Shown here one piece after another: positions 35,733 through 48,830 of a stretch of DNA of 64,000 nucleotides. Made by a program: the position numbers and the translations under genes. Numbering within the stretch: the first letter of the stretch is position 1; every line of letters begins with the position of its first letter. The notes below the pieces were generated by a model. It was given only the letters and a program-made list of their open reading frames with translations. It searched no databases and was not told where the DNA came from. Origin of the DNA: Mesocentrotus franciscanus (lineage: Eukaryota > Echinodermata > Echinoidea > Camarodonta > Strongylocentrotidae); NCBI GenBank assembly GCA_037976565.1, contig CP137666.1:49317271-49381270 (forward strand), in the 5' to 3' direction.

Positions 35733-36074
35733 AAAGTTGAGTACAGGTCGTGCAATTACATCGTGAAGGAAACTGTCAGGAAGCAATTGGAAAAGATTGA
35801 TTATGCCAAACATAGGTTTTGGAACGAGTCTTGCTGAAAATCACGGGCGAATGCAAGCAGAAATGGGTATATGGGGCTACACAGACATGTAGCATGAATG
35901 ATTGGTCCAAATTGTCATACTTTTATGCCATATTTTGAATATGAGGGCATTTGAGGAACAATACTTTCCAGGGTATATTTTTATTATCATATTCTTCAAA
36001 AGTGACAAACAAATAATAAGAAGGCTCTCAATTTTTTTATTTTTTTAAAAACCAGAACTATCCGATCTCTTTAA
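35733..36074. repeat. Diverged third copy of the 1.3-kb MITE family
   Basis: It follows the same order of motifs as 1272-1658: a GTACAGGTCGTGCAATTACAT start, GAAAAGATTGAT, GGGTATATGGGGCTA, GATTGGTCCAAAT and an ACCAGAACTAT end. It is clearly older than the two copies near the window start. Confidence 0.6.
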
Positions 36075-36265
36075 AATACCTGATAATGGTATCATCACTA
36101 TAATAACCACTCATAGTAGAGCTTGGCATTGTAGCTGAGGTTACTAGCATCATAACGAGCCTAAAAACCTTCAGGACCACATCACGGACAGACCAGTCAT
36201 TGAGCATCTTTGTCAAACATCAAAGAAAGGGATAAGATTGTAAGCCTAAAATTACCCTCTCCCCC

Positions 36266-39200
36266 AATCCGGACCAGATCAGGGTCAGTACACTGTATGT
36301 CAATGCCCAAAGCTCAGGATTGATATCTGACACCTTACACTCATGCTCAAAGGAAGCTTAGTAAGAGCGTAGAAACTGTATAAACCCTCTCGAAAGGGTC
36401 ACAATCTATCCCAAAAGGCAGATTTAAGTATTTGTTGTACGGCTGTGCGCTATCAAAGGATTTCTATATAATCATAATTCTTTAGGGACTAAACTGTTAC
36501 AAGTTTGCAAATAATAAGACGGAAATACAAATAATGAGGTAGAGTTACAAAGGATGACACTGAGCATTCTTTAAGAGGTCAGCAAATCTCGAAGCAAATT
36601 ACCAAATTACCACCAATCAGCCTTCAATGAAAGAGACACTTAGCAATCAAGCTTTACAAATTACAACACAAAGGTAATAATGATTATCATCACCTAAACA
36701 TACAAACAAACATATTGAAAATTAATCAGATTTAAATTCTAAGTAAACAAGCTCAGACTTTAGCCTTTAGGCCTTTAAGATTGAGAAAACAAGTATGATT
36801 AGATAAAAAGGATCCACGATACAAAAAAAGTATAAAAAGATACCTAAAGACGTTTTCTTTGTTGTTGAACTTTCCTGTAATGAATACTTTCAGTTACACA
36901 TAGATGACCTTCCTAACTCAATTATAGAACAATGAATGTATCACATTTTGGAGTAAACACGGAACGTCTTAATTATCTTTCATCTGAAACCTATTCTGGC
37001 AAATGAAGGCCAGATCTGGGTTCTGCACGGAATGATATCATCCATCACCCTAAGATAAAACATGACCACACCAATGTTCTCTGTCCTCACATGGGCGTAC
37101 AGAGTGCAGGCAGCTCACCGACAAAATAAATCAGATGTGCGTGATGTTGGACAATAGAACATTAACCACAATGTGCTTCGTCGTTGATATTACCCATGAT
37201 TCACTCACACAGACTCTGAATCAGACATGTTGCAGACATGGATTTTGGATGGATCACAAAATGTGAGATTATAAATGAATATAGACAGTTGTAGGATGAT
37301 CTGTAATTCCATTACTTAAAGGTAATGCAAAGTTTTGGGAAATTTTGAAATTGGATGGATAGTAATTCTTTGAATTGTCGATATATTTGGATGCCCCTGT
37401 GGATGAATAAGATGTATAAGCACTACAAAAATTAGCCCCTAAAACACTTCTGCTTTCGAGCAAATTGAATAATCAAAATTTACCGGTGCTCCCGGTAAAT
37501 TTCAAATATTTCAAATAGCGCCTAAGGCCATTCCATGGTAGCTGCGACCATGAAAATCTCAGAATATGCAGTTTCGATATATAATTTCCACATGGGAATA
37601 GCAAATCTGTCGATTGTAGTCAAGAAACATTGTTTTAAAGCTAAAGTAATATCAGTCTTGAGAGGGCGCTATACAACATAAAGAGTATATTATTTATAAT
37701 TTCATCACTTTAGACTCGATTTCAACCGCGATAATGATCATTGAATATTGTAAAATCGCATATGCTTCCAAATATGTTCATTTGAACCAAATTCATGACC
37801 CTATACCAAAACTTTGTACCCTAATACCTTTAAGACAGGCTCCTAAAGTATTAATGCTATGGTAATTCTGAAACTTTATCTAATCAGTAGAAAAAAATAA
37901 CATAAATTCTTGAACAACATCCTTCTATTGAATGAGATCACTTGGATGTGTGATTCTCTCAAAATGCATGGTGTCTACTTTGGAAATGGGAAATTAGATG
38001 AGAGGGTATATATTTAAAGCAAGTTTCAATTTGCCCTTTCAAATTATGCATCTAAAATGGATGTAGAAAACAAATGATAGCCAGAATATACAAAATTCAC
38101 AATGAATCTAATTTATTTTACTTTAATTTTTAATTTTACAATCGATCAGTCAATGCATAAATAAATTAACCTTAAAATATTTCCAACAATTGAAATAACC
38201 ATTAAAAAAATTATCATGCACTAATTTGGTTTTAAATAAAAGTAGGCCCTGTATAATCGGTAACAATTGTTTTTCCAATGACATATAAAAAGTGAGAAAC
38301 CATTACAATATGTTACTCTCTGTTCATCATTAAGGTTAAGGATATCTCTTCCAAGTCCTTCTTCCTAAGGTTTTACTTTTAATCAATATGCATTTATTCA
38401 TATGCAACCCCTTTTCAATACACAGTATTGCCCTAATGGCTCTCAATTTAGACTGAATGTATTGAAACACAGTAATACAGTGACGTCTTCCACAACCCTT
38501 TCTTTAATAAACATAGATACACATGTATTCCCCAGCTTGACATGATGATGTACATTTGTTAATTGACTGGTCTTGTCTGATGGCTCTACCAGCCCAGTCA
38601 GGTCCATTAAGGCCCGGATAAAGTGATGTCGGGACATGAGAGGGGTGTGACGCAGGAATCAAGCGATGTTGAGAATGATAGTGACATGTAGGAGCGGTGC
38701 GAGTACATAGATGACATAGTCAGGATTCCAGCCATTGTAGAGCGTCACTACCTTCCTTCGTCACCAGAGACATGGATGGCTACACTGCTTCATGTAACTC
38801 AAACTTATCCCATTTCAATGAGAAATGGGTCATCTTTCCTTCCTTTAGTTTTCATTTTCTTGGTAAAAATTCAAAGAAAGTAGGTCAAGACAATTTTTTT
38901 TCAATACTTGAATTTCTTTCATTGTTCTCCTATAAAAATGTTTTTTAATCTGATTCATGCTCTGATGGGATTAATGTAAGCCAAATTCTTTTACAATTCC
39001 AATTTAGTTTAATTCAGAAACCAATGAACTTTGATGATTGATGACACATTGCCGTCTGCACATAACTAAATTGTAAGCTCTAGTATTAATCATTATCATT
39101 GGATTCGGGGTATGAAACATATTTGAATACCTTCTTTTTTAATTAAAAAGAAATGCATCCATTATCTAAATTACAACATAACGAAGATCATGAAGAAAGA

Positions 39201-39810
39201 AAAAACCTGCTCAGGTCTGAAATTCCATCACATGGTGGATGAAGTTCTACCTACTTCCTAAGGAGGGATAAAGATTTCAATTTCAATGGACTAGTAAGAT
39301 GCGACCAGGGGGCATACTTGTCTACCATCTTGGGATAAGCTGGCACTAGAGAAGTCTTGAGTTGGTTGGTAGGTTGGTAGACAGGGCAGGGCACAGTGCC
39401 AAAATCATCATGGGTAAGATATCTGCATCCCAGACCAGAAACCATTATGGGGTCAACATGGGGGCATGTTATGACTGCACTGATTAGGATGGTACAGTAG
39501 CAAGCTGGGGACTGGTATCCATCCATCCCACCATCATCTTCTTGCTGGTTGGGTGGGGGCTGAAGTATAGGGTGCATATGGGTGCCAGGACACACCCTTT
39601 GAGATATCTGATGCTTTTAAATAAGTTTCAAAGCTTCTTCATCAGATTAATGTAAAAGCAGTAACAGTCATGGATGGATCAACTAATTGCAAAAGTACTA
39701 ATGACAATTTGACCTAAATACAAAAGAAATGCAAATTCAATATACAGGGGTAAGAATGTACAAAAACATGTAAATGTCTACCAGTATATTTAGTAGGACT
39801 AATCAGGACC
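36266..39810 (+). repeat. Duplicated block, copy 1 (ends at the gap)
   Basis: 3545 bp, nearly identical to 40311-43854 in the same orientation. The copy ends exactly where the N run begins. It contains AT-rich non-coding DNA; the short ORFs (38443-38637 and 39251-39595 on minus) are not recognisable proteins. Confidence 0.95.
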
Positions 39811-40310
39811 NNNNNNNNNNNNNNNNNNNNNNNNNNNNNNNNNNNNNNNNNNNNNNNNNNNNNNNNNNNNNNNNNNNNNNNNNNNNNNNNNNNNNNNNNN
39901 NNNNNNNNNNNNNNNNNNNNNNNNNNNNNNNNNNNNNNNNNNNNNNNNNNNNNNNNNNNNNNNNNNNNNNNNNNNNNNNNNNNNNNNNNNNNNNNNNNNN
40001 NNNNNNNNNNNNNNNNNNNNNNNNNNNNNNNNNNNNNNNNNNNNNNNNNNNNNNNNNNNNNNNNNNNNNNNNNNNNNNNNNNNNNNNNNNNNNNNNNNNN
40101 NNNNNNNNNNNNNNNNNNNNNNNNNNNNNNNNNNNNNNNNNNNNNNNNNNNNNNNNNNNNNNNNNNNNNNNNNNNNNNNNNNNNNNNNNNNNNNNNNNNN
40201 NNNNNNNNNNNNNNNNNNNNNNNNNNNNNNNNNNNNNNNNNNNNNNNNNNNNNNNNNNNNNNNNNNNNNNNNNNNNNNNNNNNNNNNNNNNNNNNNNNNN
40301 NNNNNNNNNN
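39811..40310. other. Assembly gap, 500 N
   Basis: Exactly 500 undetermined bases. ORFs spanning it are artefacts. Confidence 1.
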
Positions 40311-43300
40311 AATCCGGACCAGATCAGGGTCAGTACACTGTATGTCAATGCCCAAAGCTCAGGATTGATATCTGACACCTTACACTCATGCTCAAAGGAA
40401 GCTTAGTAAGGCGTAGAAACTGTATAAACCCTCTCGAAAGGGTCACAATCTATCCCAAAAGGCAGATTTAAGTATTTGTTGTGCGGCTGTGCGCTATCAA
40501 AGGATTTCTATATAATCATAATTCTTTAGGGACTAAACTGTTACAAGTTTGCAAATAATAAGACGGAAATACAAATAATGAGGTAGAGTTACAAAGGATG
40601 ACACTGAGCATTCTTTAAGAGGTCAGGAAATCTCGAAGCAAATTACCAAATTACCACCAATCAGCCTTCAATGAAAGAGACACTTAGCAATCAAGCTTTA
40701 CAAATTACAACACAAAGGTAATAATGATTATCATCACCTAAACATACAAACAAACATATTGAAAATTAATCAGATTTAAATTCTAAGTAAACAAGCTCAG
40801 AGTTTAGCCTTTAGGCCTTTAAGATTGAGAAAACAAGTATGATTAGATAAAAAGGATCCACGATACAAAAAAAACATATAAAAAAGATACCTAAAGACGT
40901 TTTCTTTGTTGTTGAACTTTCCTGTAATAAATACTTTCAGTTACACATAGATGACCTTCCTAACTCAATTATAGAACAATGAATGTATCACATTTTGGAG
41001 TAAACACGGAACGTCTTAATTATCTTTCATCTGAAACCTATTCTGGCAAATGAAGGCCAGATCTGGGTTCTGCGGAATGATATCATCCATCACCCTAAGA
41101 TAAAACATGACCACACCAATGTTCTCTGTCCTCACATGGGCGTACAGAGTGCAGGCAGCTCACCGACAAAATAAATCAGATGTGCGTGATGTTGGACAAT
41201 AGAACATTAACCACAATGTGCGTCGTTGATATTACCCATGATTCACTCACACAGACTCTGAATCAGACATGTTGCAGACATGGATTTTGGATGGATCACA
41301 AAATGTGAGATTATAAATGAATATAGACAGTTGTAGGATGATCTGTAATTCCATTACTTAAAGGTAATGCAAAGTTTTGGGAAATTTTGAAATTGGATGG
41401 ATAGTAATTCTTTGAATTGTCGATATATTTGGATGCCCCTGTGGATGAATAAGATGTATAAGCACTAAAAAATTAGCCCCTAAAACACTTCTGCTTTCGA
41501 GCAAATTGAATAATCAAAATTTACCGGTGCTCCCGGTAAATTTCAAATATTTCAAATAGCGCCTAAGGCCATTCCATGGTAGCTGCGACCATGAAAATCT
41601 CAGAATATGCAGTTTCGATATATAATTTCCACATGGGAATAGCAAATCTGTCGATTGTAGTCAAGAAACATTGTTTTAAAGCTAAAGTAATATCAGTCTT
41701 GAGAGGGCGCTATACAACATAAAGAGTATATTATTTATAATTTCATCACTTTAGACTCGATTTCAACCGCGATAATGATCATTGAATATTGTAAAATCGC
41801 ATATGCTTCCAAATATGTTCATTTGAACCAAATTCATGACCCTATACCAAAACTTTGTACCCTAATACCTTTAAGACAGGCTCCTAAAGTATTAATGCTA
41901 TGGTAATTCTGAAACTTTATCTAATCAGTAGAAAAAAATAACATAAATTCTTGAACAACATCCTTCTATTGAATGAGATCACTTGGATGTGTGATTCTCT
42001 CAAAATGCATGGTGTCTACTTTGGAAATGGGAAATTAGATGAGAGGGTATATATTTAAAGCAAGTTTCAATTTGCCCTTTCAAATTATGCATCTAAAATG
42101 GATGTAGAAAACAAATGATAGCCAGAATATACAAAATTCACAATGAATCTAATTTATTTTACTTTAATTTTTTAATTTTACAATCGATCAGTCAATGCAT
42201 AAATAAATTAACCTTAAAATATTTCCAACAATTGAAATAACCATTAAAAAAAAATTATCATGCACTAATTTGGTTTTAAATAAAAGTAGGCCCTGTATAA
42301 TCGGTAACAATTGTTTTCCAATGACATATAAAAAGTGAGAAACCATTACAATATGTTACTCTCTGTTCATCATTAAGGTTAAGGATATCTCTTCCAAGTC
42401 CTTCTTCCTAAGGTTTTACTTTTAATCAATATGCATTTATTCATATGCAACCCCTTTTCAATACACAGTATTGCCCTAATGGCTCTCAATTTAGACTGAA
42501 TGTATTGAAACACAGTAATACAGTGACGTCTTCCACAACCCTTTCTTTAATAAACATAGATACACATGTATTCCCCAGCTTGACATGATGATGTACATTT
42601 GTTAATTGACTGGTCTTGTCTGATGGCTCTACCAGCCCAGTCAGGTCCATTAAGGCCCGGATAAAGTGATGTCGGGACATGAGAGGGTGTGACGCAGGAA
42701 TCAAGCCGATGTTGAGAATGATAGTGACATGTAGGAGCGGTGCGAGTACATAGATGACATAGTCAGGATTCCAGCCATTGTAGAGCGTCACTACCTTCCT
42801 TCGTCACCAGAGACATGGATGGCTACACTGCTTCATGTAACTCAAACTTATCCCATTTCAATGAGAAATGGGTCATCTTTCCTTCCTTTAGTTTTCATTT
42901 TCTTGGTAAAAATTCAAAGAAAGTAGGTCAAGACAATTTTTTTTCAATACTTGAATTTCTTTCATTGTTCTCCTATAAAAATGTTTTTTAATCTGATTCA
43001 TGCTCTGATGGGATTAATGTAAGCCAAATTCTTTTACAATTCCAATTTAGTTTAATTCAGAAACCAATGAACTTTGATGATTGATGACACATTGCCGTCT
43101 GCACATAACTAAATTGTAAGCTCTAGTATTAATCATTATCATTGGATTCGGGGTATGAAACATATTTGAATACCTTCTTTTTTAATTAAAAAGAAATGCA
43201 TCCATTATCTAAATTACAACATAACGAAGATCATGAAGAAAGAAAAAACCTGCTCAGGTCTGAAATTCCATCACATGGTGGATGAAGTTCTACCTACTTC

Positions 43301-43854
43301 CTAAGGAGGGATAAAGATTTCAATTTCAATGGACTAGTAAGATGCGACCAGGGGGCATACTTGTCTACCATCTTGGGATAAGCTGGCACTAGAGAAGTCT
43401 TGAGTTGGTTGGTAGGTTGGTAGACAGGGCAGGGCACAGTGCCAAAATCATCATGGGTAAGATATCTGCATCCCAGACCAGAAACCATTATGGGGTCAAC
43501 ATGGGGGCATGTTATGACTGCACTGATTAGGATGGTACAGTAGCAAGCTGGGGACTGGTATCCATCCATCCCACCATCATCTTCTTGCTGGTTGGGTGGG
43601 GGCTGAAGTATAGGGTGCATATGGGTGCCAGGACACACCCTTTGAGATATCTGATGCTTTTAAATAAGTTTCAAAGCTTCTTCATCAGATTAATGTAAAA
43701 GGCAGTAACAGTCATGGATGGATCAACTAATTGCAAAAGTACTAATGACAATTTGACCTAAATACAAAAGAAATGCAAATTCAATATACAGGGGTAAGAA
43801 TGTACAAAAACATGTAAATGTCTACCAGTATATTTAGTAGGACTAATCAGGACC
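40311..43854 (+). repeat. Duplicated block, copy 2 (begins at the gap)
   Basis: 3544 bp, starting right after the N run with AATCCGGACC, the same bases as 36266. I count about four substitutions and ten or more small indels against copy 1, many in homopolymers. Most are in the first kilobase. Confidence 0.95.
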
Positions 43855-45475
43855 ATAAAAGAAGATTTGATCTACCTTGACAGCATTCACATAGTCATTA
43901 AAAATACATTTTTATTAGTGCAGATTAAAATGCAATTAATTATTTATTGCTTCGGCCTTATAACAAACACCATTGTAATGTGTTCACCTATTCCATTACC
44001 TTGAGCAGGATTGTATGCTGAGAAAGCCAATAATCTCATTTCAAGTAGGCCTAATTTCAAGAAGTCATTATGGAGCCAATTTAATCAGACACTAGAGACA
44101 CCATAAGGACATGTACAATTTTACTGTCATAACTTTAAAGGGTACGGTATATACCTCCCAACTAAACACAGTTCTAATGCAAGGTCTCTCTCAACAGTAG
44201 AACTAGATGTGACTCACACCACTGTTAATTTGAAAAGAGGTGAAATCTTTGGCTTTATTAATATTAGCTTATTGAAATCATATTTTGCTCTAATCAAATC
44301 AAAGGGAATTTTCATAAAAATTGACCCAAAAATATATCAGACCACACACAGGCAGCTTTTTGAAGTCACAAAGGGGTTTTGTTTCAATCATTTACCTTCA
44401 ATCAAGTCAAGTGACATATATGAAAATGGGGGTATGAAGGAAACACAAATTATACCATGGGCCAACTTCTATAGTTAATCCACAGATTCTAAGACAGAGA
44501 ATAGAAGGAAACCAAACTTGGACGTGGCAGTACACTTTCTTCTTAATCCTAATCGACAAGTGGAACCTTTTATAGTCTTGACACATCTTGCACTTTCAGG
44601 CTTATAAAATTCCCCAGACAAGAAAACAACTTTCCATAAAGATGTAATTTGAAGTCTAATAGATTTGAGCATAAGTTTATTAGAGGAGAACAAGAACTAA
44701 TGATTGAGTGCGCACTAAACAATCCTATTTTATTCGCCTCAGAGTACGGGAAGAGATTGCATGTCAGGGAGGTACTTGATGGAACCAAAAGAGGTAATGA
44801 TTAGGTCCATTGTGTGGAGGCGTATCACTTTCACTCGGAACACTGGTTCCACGCTGACTTAAGGGACCTTAGCAAACATACATGTGACTCTGTCAACATG
44901 CGGGACTTTAGCAAAACTTCCCATTTTCCCCCTTTTTTCACAGCCGGTGACACGGTTTACAGAAGTCGGTATTGTTGCAAGTTTGGTTGCTTAAAGCTGA
45001 AAGTCGGGAAGAATCTTTGTACTTTTACTCTATATTTTTTATAGTCCTGGTTCACACAGAAGAGAAATTTCAAACTCTATTGCAGAATCAGTGGTGGGTC
45101 AAGTTAAAGCTCTATGAGAATTAAATTTTAATAATAATTCAAATTATATATTTCACCAGTAAACGTTCAAACTTCAATTCCTTAAACAATTATAAATTTT
45201 AAAAACAAAATTATTTGTCAAGTGCTCTTTACCAGTACAGACATGTACATCCAAATCGGGTTATCATATATGAGTTAAATATTCTGTACAACGATTACTT
45301 TTTTTTTAAAGTGGTAGTATTGTCATTCCTCCAGCTAGTGCAGTCAAGTTACTTTAGATAAGTCGGGTGTAACAAGACTGGGATACAAGAAAATATCATG
45401 CTTTATATGTATTCTACTTCAACATCTTACCAAGATTAGTTAGTCACTCACAATAGCAGTAACATTGAGAAGGTG
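43855..45475. other. Intronic or intergenic DNA, no gene seen
   Basis: Only short chance ORFs on both strands; no splice-bounded coding block recognised. Confidence 0.5.
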
Positions 45476-45560
45476 GGGATATTTTGCTGGCTCAGTCGGT
45501 AAAACTTCTGCCTGTCAAACCAAAGATCATGGGTTGAATTCAACCCAATAAAATGATATT
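45476..45560 (+). repeat. tRNA-derived SINE fragment
   Basis: TGGCTCAGTCGG at 45488-45499 fits a Pol III A box and GGGTTGAATTC at 45531-45541 a B box, at tRNA-like spacing. The B box lies in a perfect 16-bp palindrome, GGGTTGAATTCAACCC. No tRNA cloverleaf can be closed, so this is a degenerate SINE head and not a tRNA gene. Confidence 0.6.
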
Positions 45561-48539
45561 TGAAAACAAACAACAACAAAAATCTTCTCCATCAATGAGA
45601 AAGATTTGGACTGATGCTTCTGTTCAACTGCAAAACTTTTCTCATTTCTACTTTTCAATGTTTTTGTGGGGAGTGGGTGTCATTTGGATGGTATCTTTCA
45701 CTGTTCAAAGATTTGCAAAGTGATCAATCTTCTGCCATTACAATGAACATTTTCTGTGGTTATAGTGGTTATTCTCTTCATATTCTCTTCATATTATTCC
45801 TCATCATTCAAAGAAAAGATATGGCCAGTTAAATAATATTTTTTGCGACTTGATGACTCTTCCAGCAAGAATGAAACACACAGTGCATTTTTCCCTTTTC
45901 AAACTTTTTAAATAATAATTCTAATCAGTTTCAGCTATTTTGGGGCTGTCATTTGAATAAATGTCTGACAGACTGTAAACATAAACAGAGTGTATTCCAT
46001 TCATACATGTTTGTGTAGGCCATGAGTCATCGAGATAAACGAGACCCCAAATGGCTGTTTGGTGAATAGAGGTCTGGTGGGTGGAACTCTACTCCACTAT
46101 AGACCTTAAACACTCATTCAAGACCATCACATACCAAAGATCTTTCATGCCACTGCATTTTTTTCTTCTACAAAAAAATTCTTATTCTAGAGAAACCAAA
46201 CTCTTTTATTCAAGAAAAGTCATCACATCGCTCCACCTCGGCATGGAACCACTAGAAAGAATTCTCCTTTGTTCATTGCCTGAACTTAAAAAGGAAAAGC
46301 CATCCATTACTTCAACTCAACCTGGCATAAAACCACCAGAATTAATTCCCACCAAAACAAAAATCTCAGAGAACCTTTTCTACCCTATTTTGTAAGGTTT
46401 AAGAGCATTCCAGGGATTTATAATCAGTCATAATTCTATTAACATGAACAATCAGAAATAAATCTTACACTATCAAATTGTTAGAAATGGCAAGATTCCT
46501 GTCAACTGCTTTTACAGCAAATAGCATGGCAGACAACAAGTGAAGTATTTTAAGAAATCAGATTACAACTAATTCTGGGGTTAAGCCAGCGGATGGTTTC
46601 TTTAAAAATCGGTGATATTGCAAGTAATATACAGATTACCTTCATTTTAGAGTAATTCTGTTTTCATTTCTGCTTAATGCAGATAATCACATCAACACTT
46701 GTGGAAATGTTTGTGTGGTTCAACCTTGAAATTATAAGCTGCCACGTTTCGAAAAACCTTAAAATTGTAAGATTGTTTGCATCACTGAGAGTTGTTTTTA
46801 TTCCCTTACACTGGGTGATATGTTTGTAAAAACTTGTATCAATCTACAGTGATGATTCTATTTAAATAGCTAGCTCAAATCTAGCTAGTTTTTGTGCTTA
46901 TCTTTATTTTGGAAAGCAAATGCAGTTTGATATTTATTATGCAATTTTTTGCCACTTTTGTCCCAATTTTATGACATTTGCCTCAATATTTAGCATTGAT
47001 TTGATAACTTTTTTTCTTGCAATGTGAAATTCATCAGAACAATCAATAAAATATGGTCTTTATTGCTTGCATGTCAGAAGAAGAAAGTACATTTGAACCC
47101 AAAAGGTAACAATGGGGAAGTTAAGTCACCACAAGCTTTCATGTAGCATGAAAATGAATACCACAACAAAAGGAATAATTCAAAAGATATGTTTTCGTAA
47201 CTTCCGTTAACATTCTCTTTGTTTAACTGACTGACTTGACATACTTTTACAGCTTAAAGACAGGCAAGAGTGTGAAGATAATGGCCATGATCTACTTAAA
47301 AGAATTTGCTGTTAAGCAGCTTTTTTAATGGGAAACCATATAAATACCAAATCCATGATTAACACCTTATACGGTCATCGAGAGTAATCAACTGAACACC
47401 AGAACTTTGAATATGTATGCAGATCAATGCAACCAATGGTAAATCTTTTTCACAATAGATACACTTGACCCAAAATTCAGACCTGTAACATCACTTTGTA
47501 ATCAAAATATAATTTTGATTACACCATGATCATTTCTCACTGAAATTTCAGACTGAGATAAATCATAGCCTACACAACAACAACAGCAAAAACAACAATT
47601 AACATAACCATATATTTATAATTTTATAAAAAGAAGTTTGTGTTATGTTTGTGTTGTGTTTGTGTAAGAATGATAATCAAACTGCAATTCACTGAAATAT
47701 TCGACAAGTTTTGATCAGTAATTTGATCATCAGCTGGCAATTACATGGTCATTAACTCAATATGCTTTCACTACAATTAAATGCTCTTTTAAACTGATAG
47801 GTCTACTTTGATGTATGGTTTAGGTCAAGTGAGGGCTCTTGTTACAAGCTCCAGCCTTCAACCCAATGAGCTTTTGGTCTTTCTCTGTACTTTTATTTTC
47901 TGGTTCAATTTGTCCCAGAAATTCGACCTTAGGAAACTATTTTGACCTTTGCCTTTGCTGTGTCAGAATAAGGCTATATATCCATACACATGAAGAAGAA
48001 AAAAGTTGCACTGAGAGTGTTTCACTTGAATTTTTGTCCAGTCTCATTTACCAATAACCATGGACCCCTACCAGTGCTTCTATCAGTTTTTTTTTATACA
48101 AAACCCGAATACTACCTTTGAACAGAAAATGCACAAGAGTTTACCTTTAAAAATGTGAATACCACAATAGGAGAACATAAAGCAATGTTAATACATTGAA
48201 CTTGTCTTTTCAAGAGTATTTGTGAATGCGTTGGAGTGTAAACAAATAAAATCTAGACTAAAGCTCTTTTGCTTGAGTAAGCTCATTCAGGGCAACAACA
48301 ATGATGCTTAAAGATGACTGTAATGTCAAAAATGCAAGCTCTAAGATTCAATTTGTTTAGGTTGCCAGCTAGTATTGGAAGAAAAGGAAAGAAATTGATA
48401 TCTAAATGTGTGGTATAAAGACCCTCATCCCATCACAATCCTCTAATTTTACTCCTAGTCCAAAATGACTCTACAAGATTATCTGTCTTGCTGAATATTC
48501 ATCCAGAGATATATATAAAGGCTGGTGACAGAACAGTTG
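45561..48539. other. Intronic or intergenic DNA, no gene seen
   Basis: AT-rich; ORFs of up to 104 codons (46081-46395, plus) lack recognisable domains. Confidence 0.5.
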
Positions 48540-48830
48540 TTCTGGTGATATGTAATACAGGCTTTATTTCATTAAAGATGTAGGGTTATGGACTGATGGT
48601 TAGGGTTGCAAATAGATTTTAGGTTAGATTTGGGGTAAAGGTAAGGTATGTTCTGGTGACAATTACTGCAGGCTTTATTTCATCAAATGTAGGGTTATGG
48701 ACTGATGGTTAGGGTTGCAATTAGATTTTAGGTTAGATTTGGGGTAAAGGTAAGGTATGTTCTGGTGACATTTACTGCAGGCTTTATTTCATCAAATGTA
48801 GGGTTAGGGTTAGGAAAAGGTTTAATGTTT
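48540..48830 (+). repeat. ~110-bp tandem repeat with TTAGGG motifs
   Basis: TTCTGGTGA recurs at 48540, 48651 and 48760 (periods 111 and 109 bp), each followed by CAGGCTTTATTTCAT and GTAGGGTTA. The third unit is partial and ends in GGGTTAGGGTTAGG, telomere-like. Confidence 0.9.

Noticed and set aside
39714..40406. Three ORFs of 191-213 codons
   Set aside because: They are open only because they run through 500 N.
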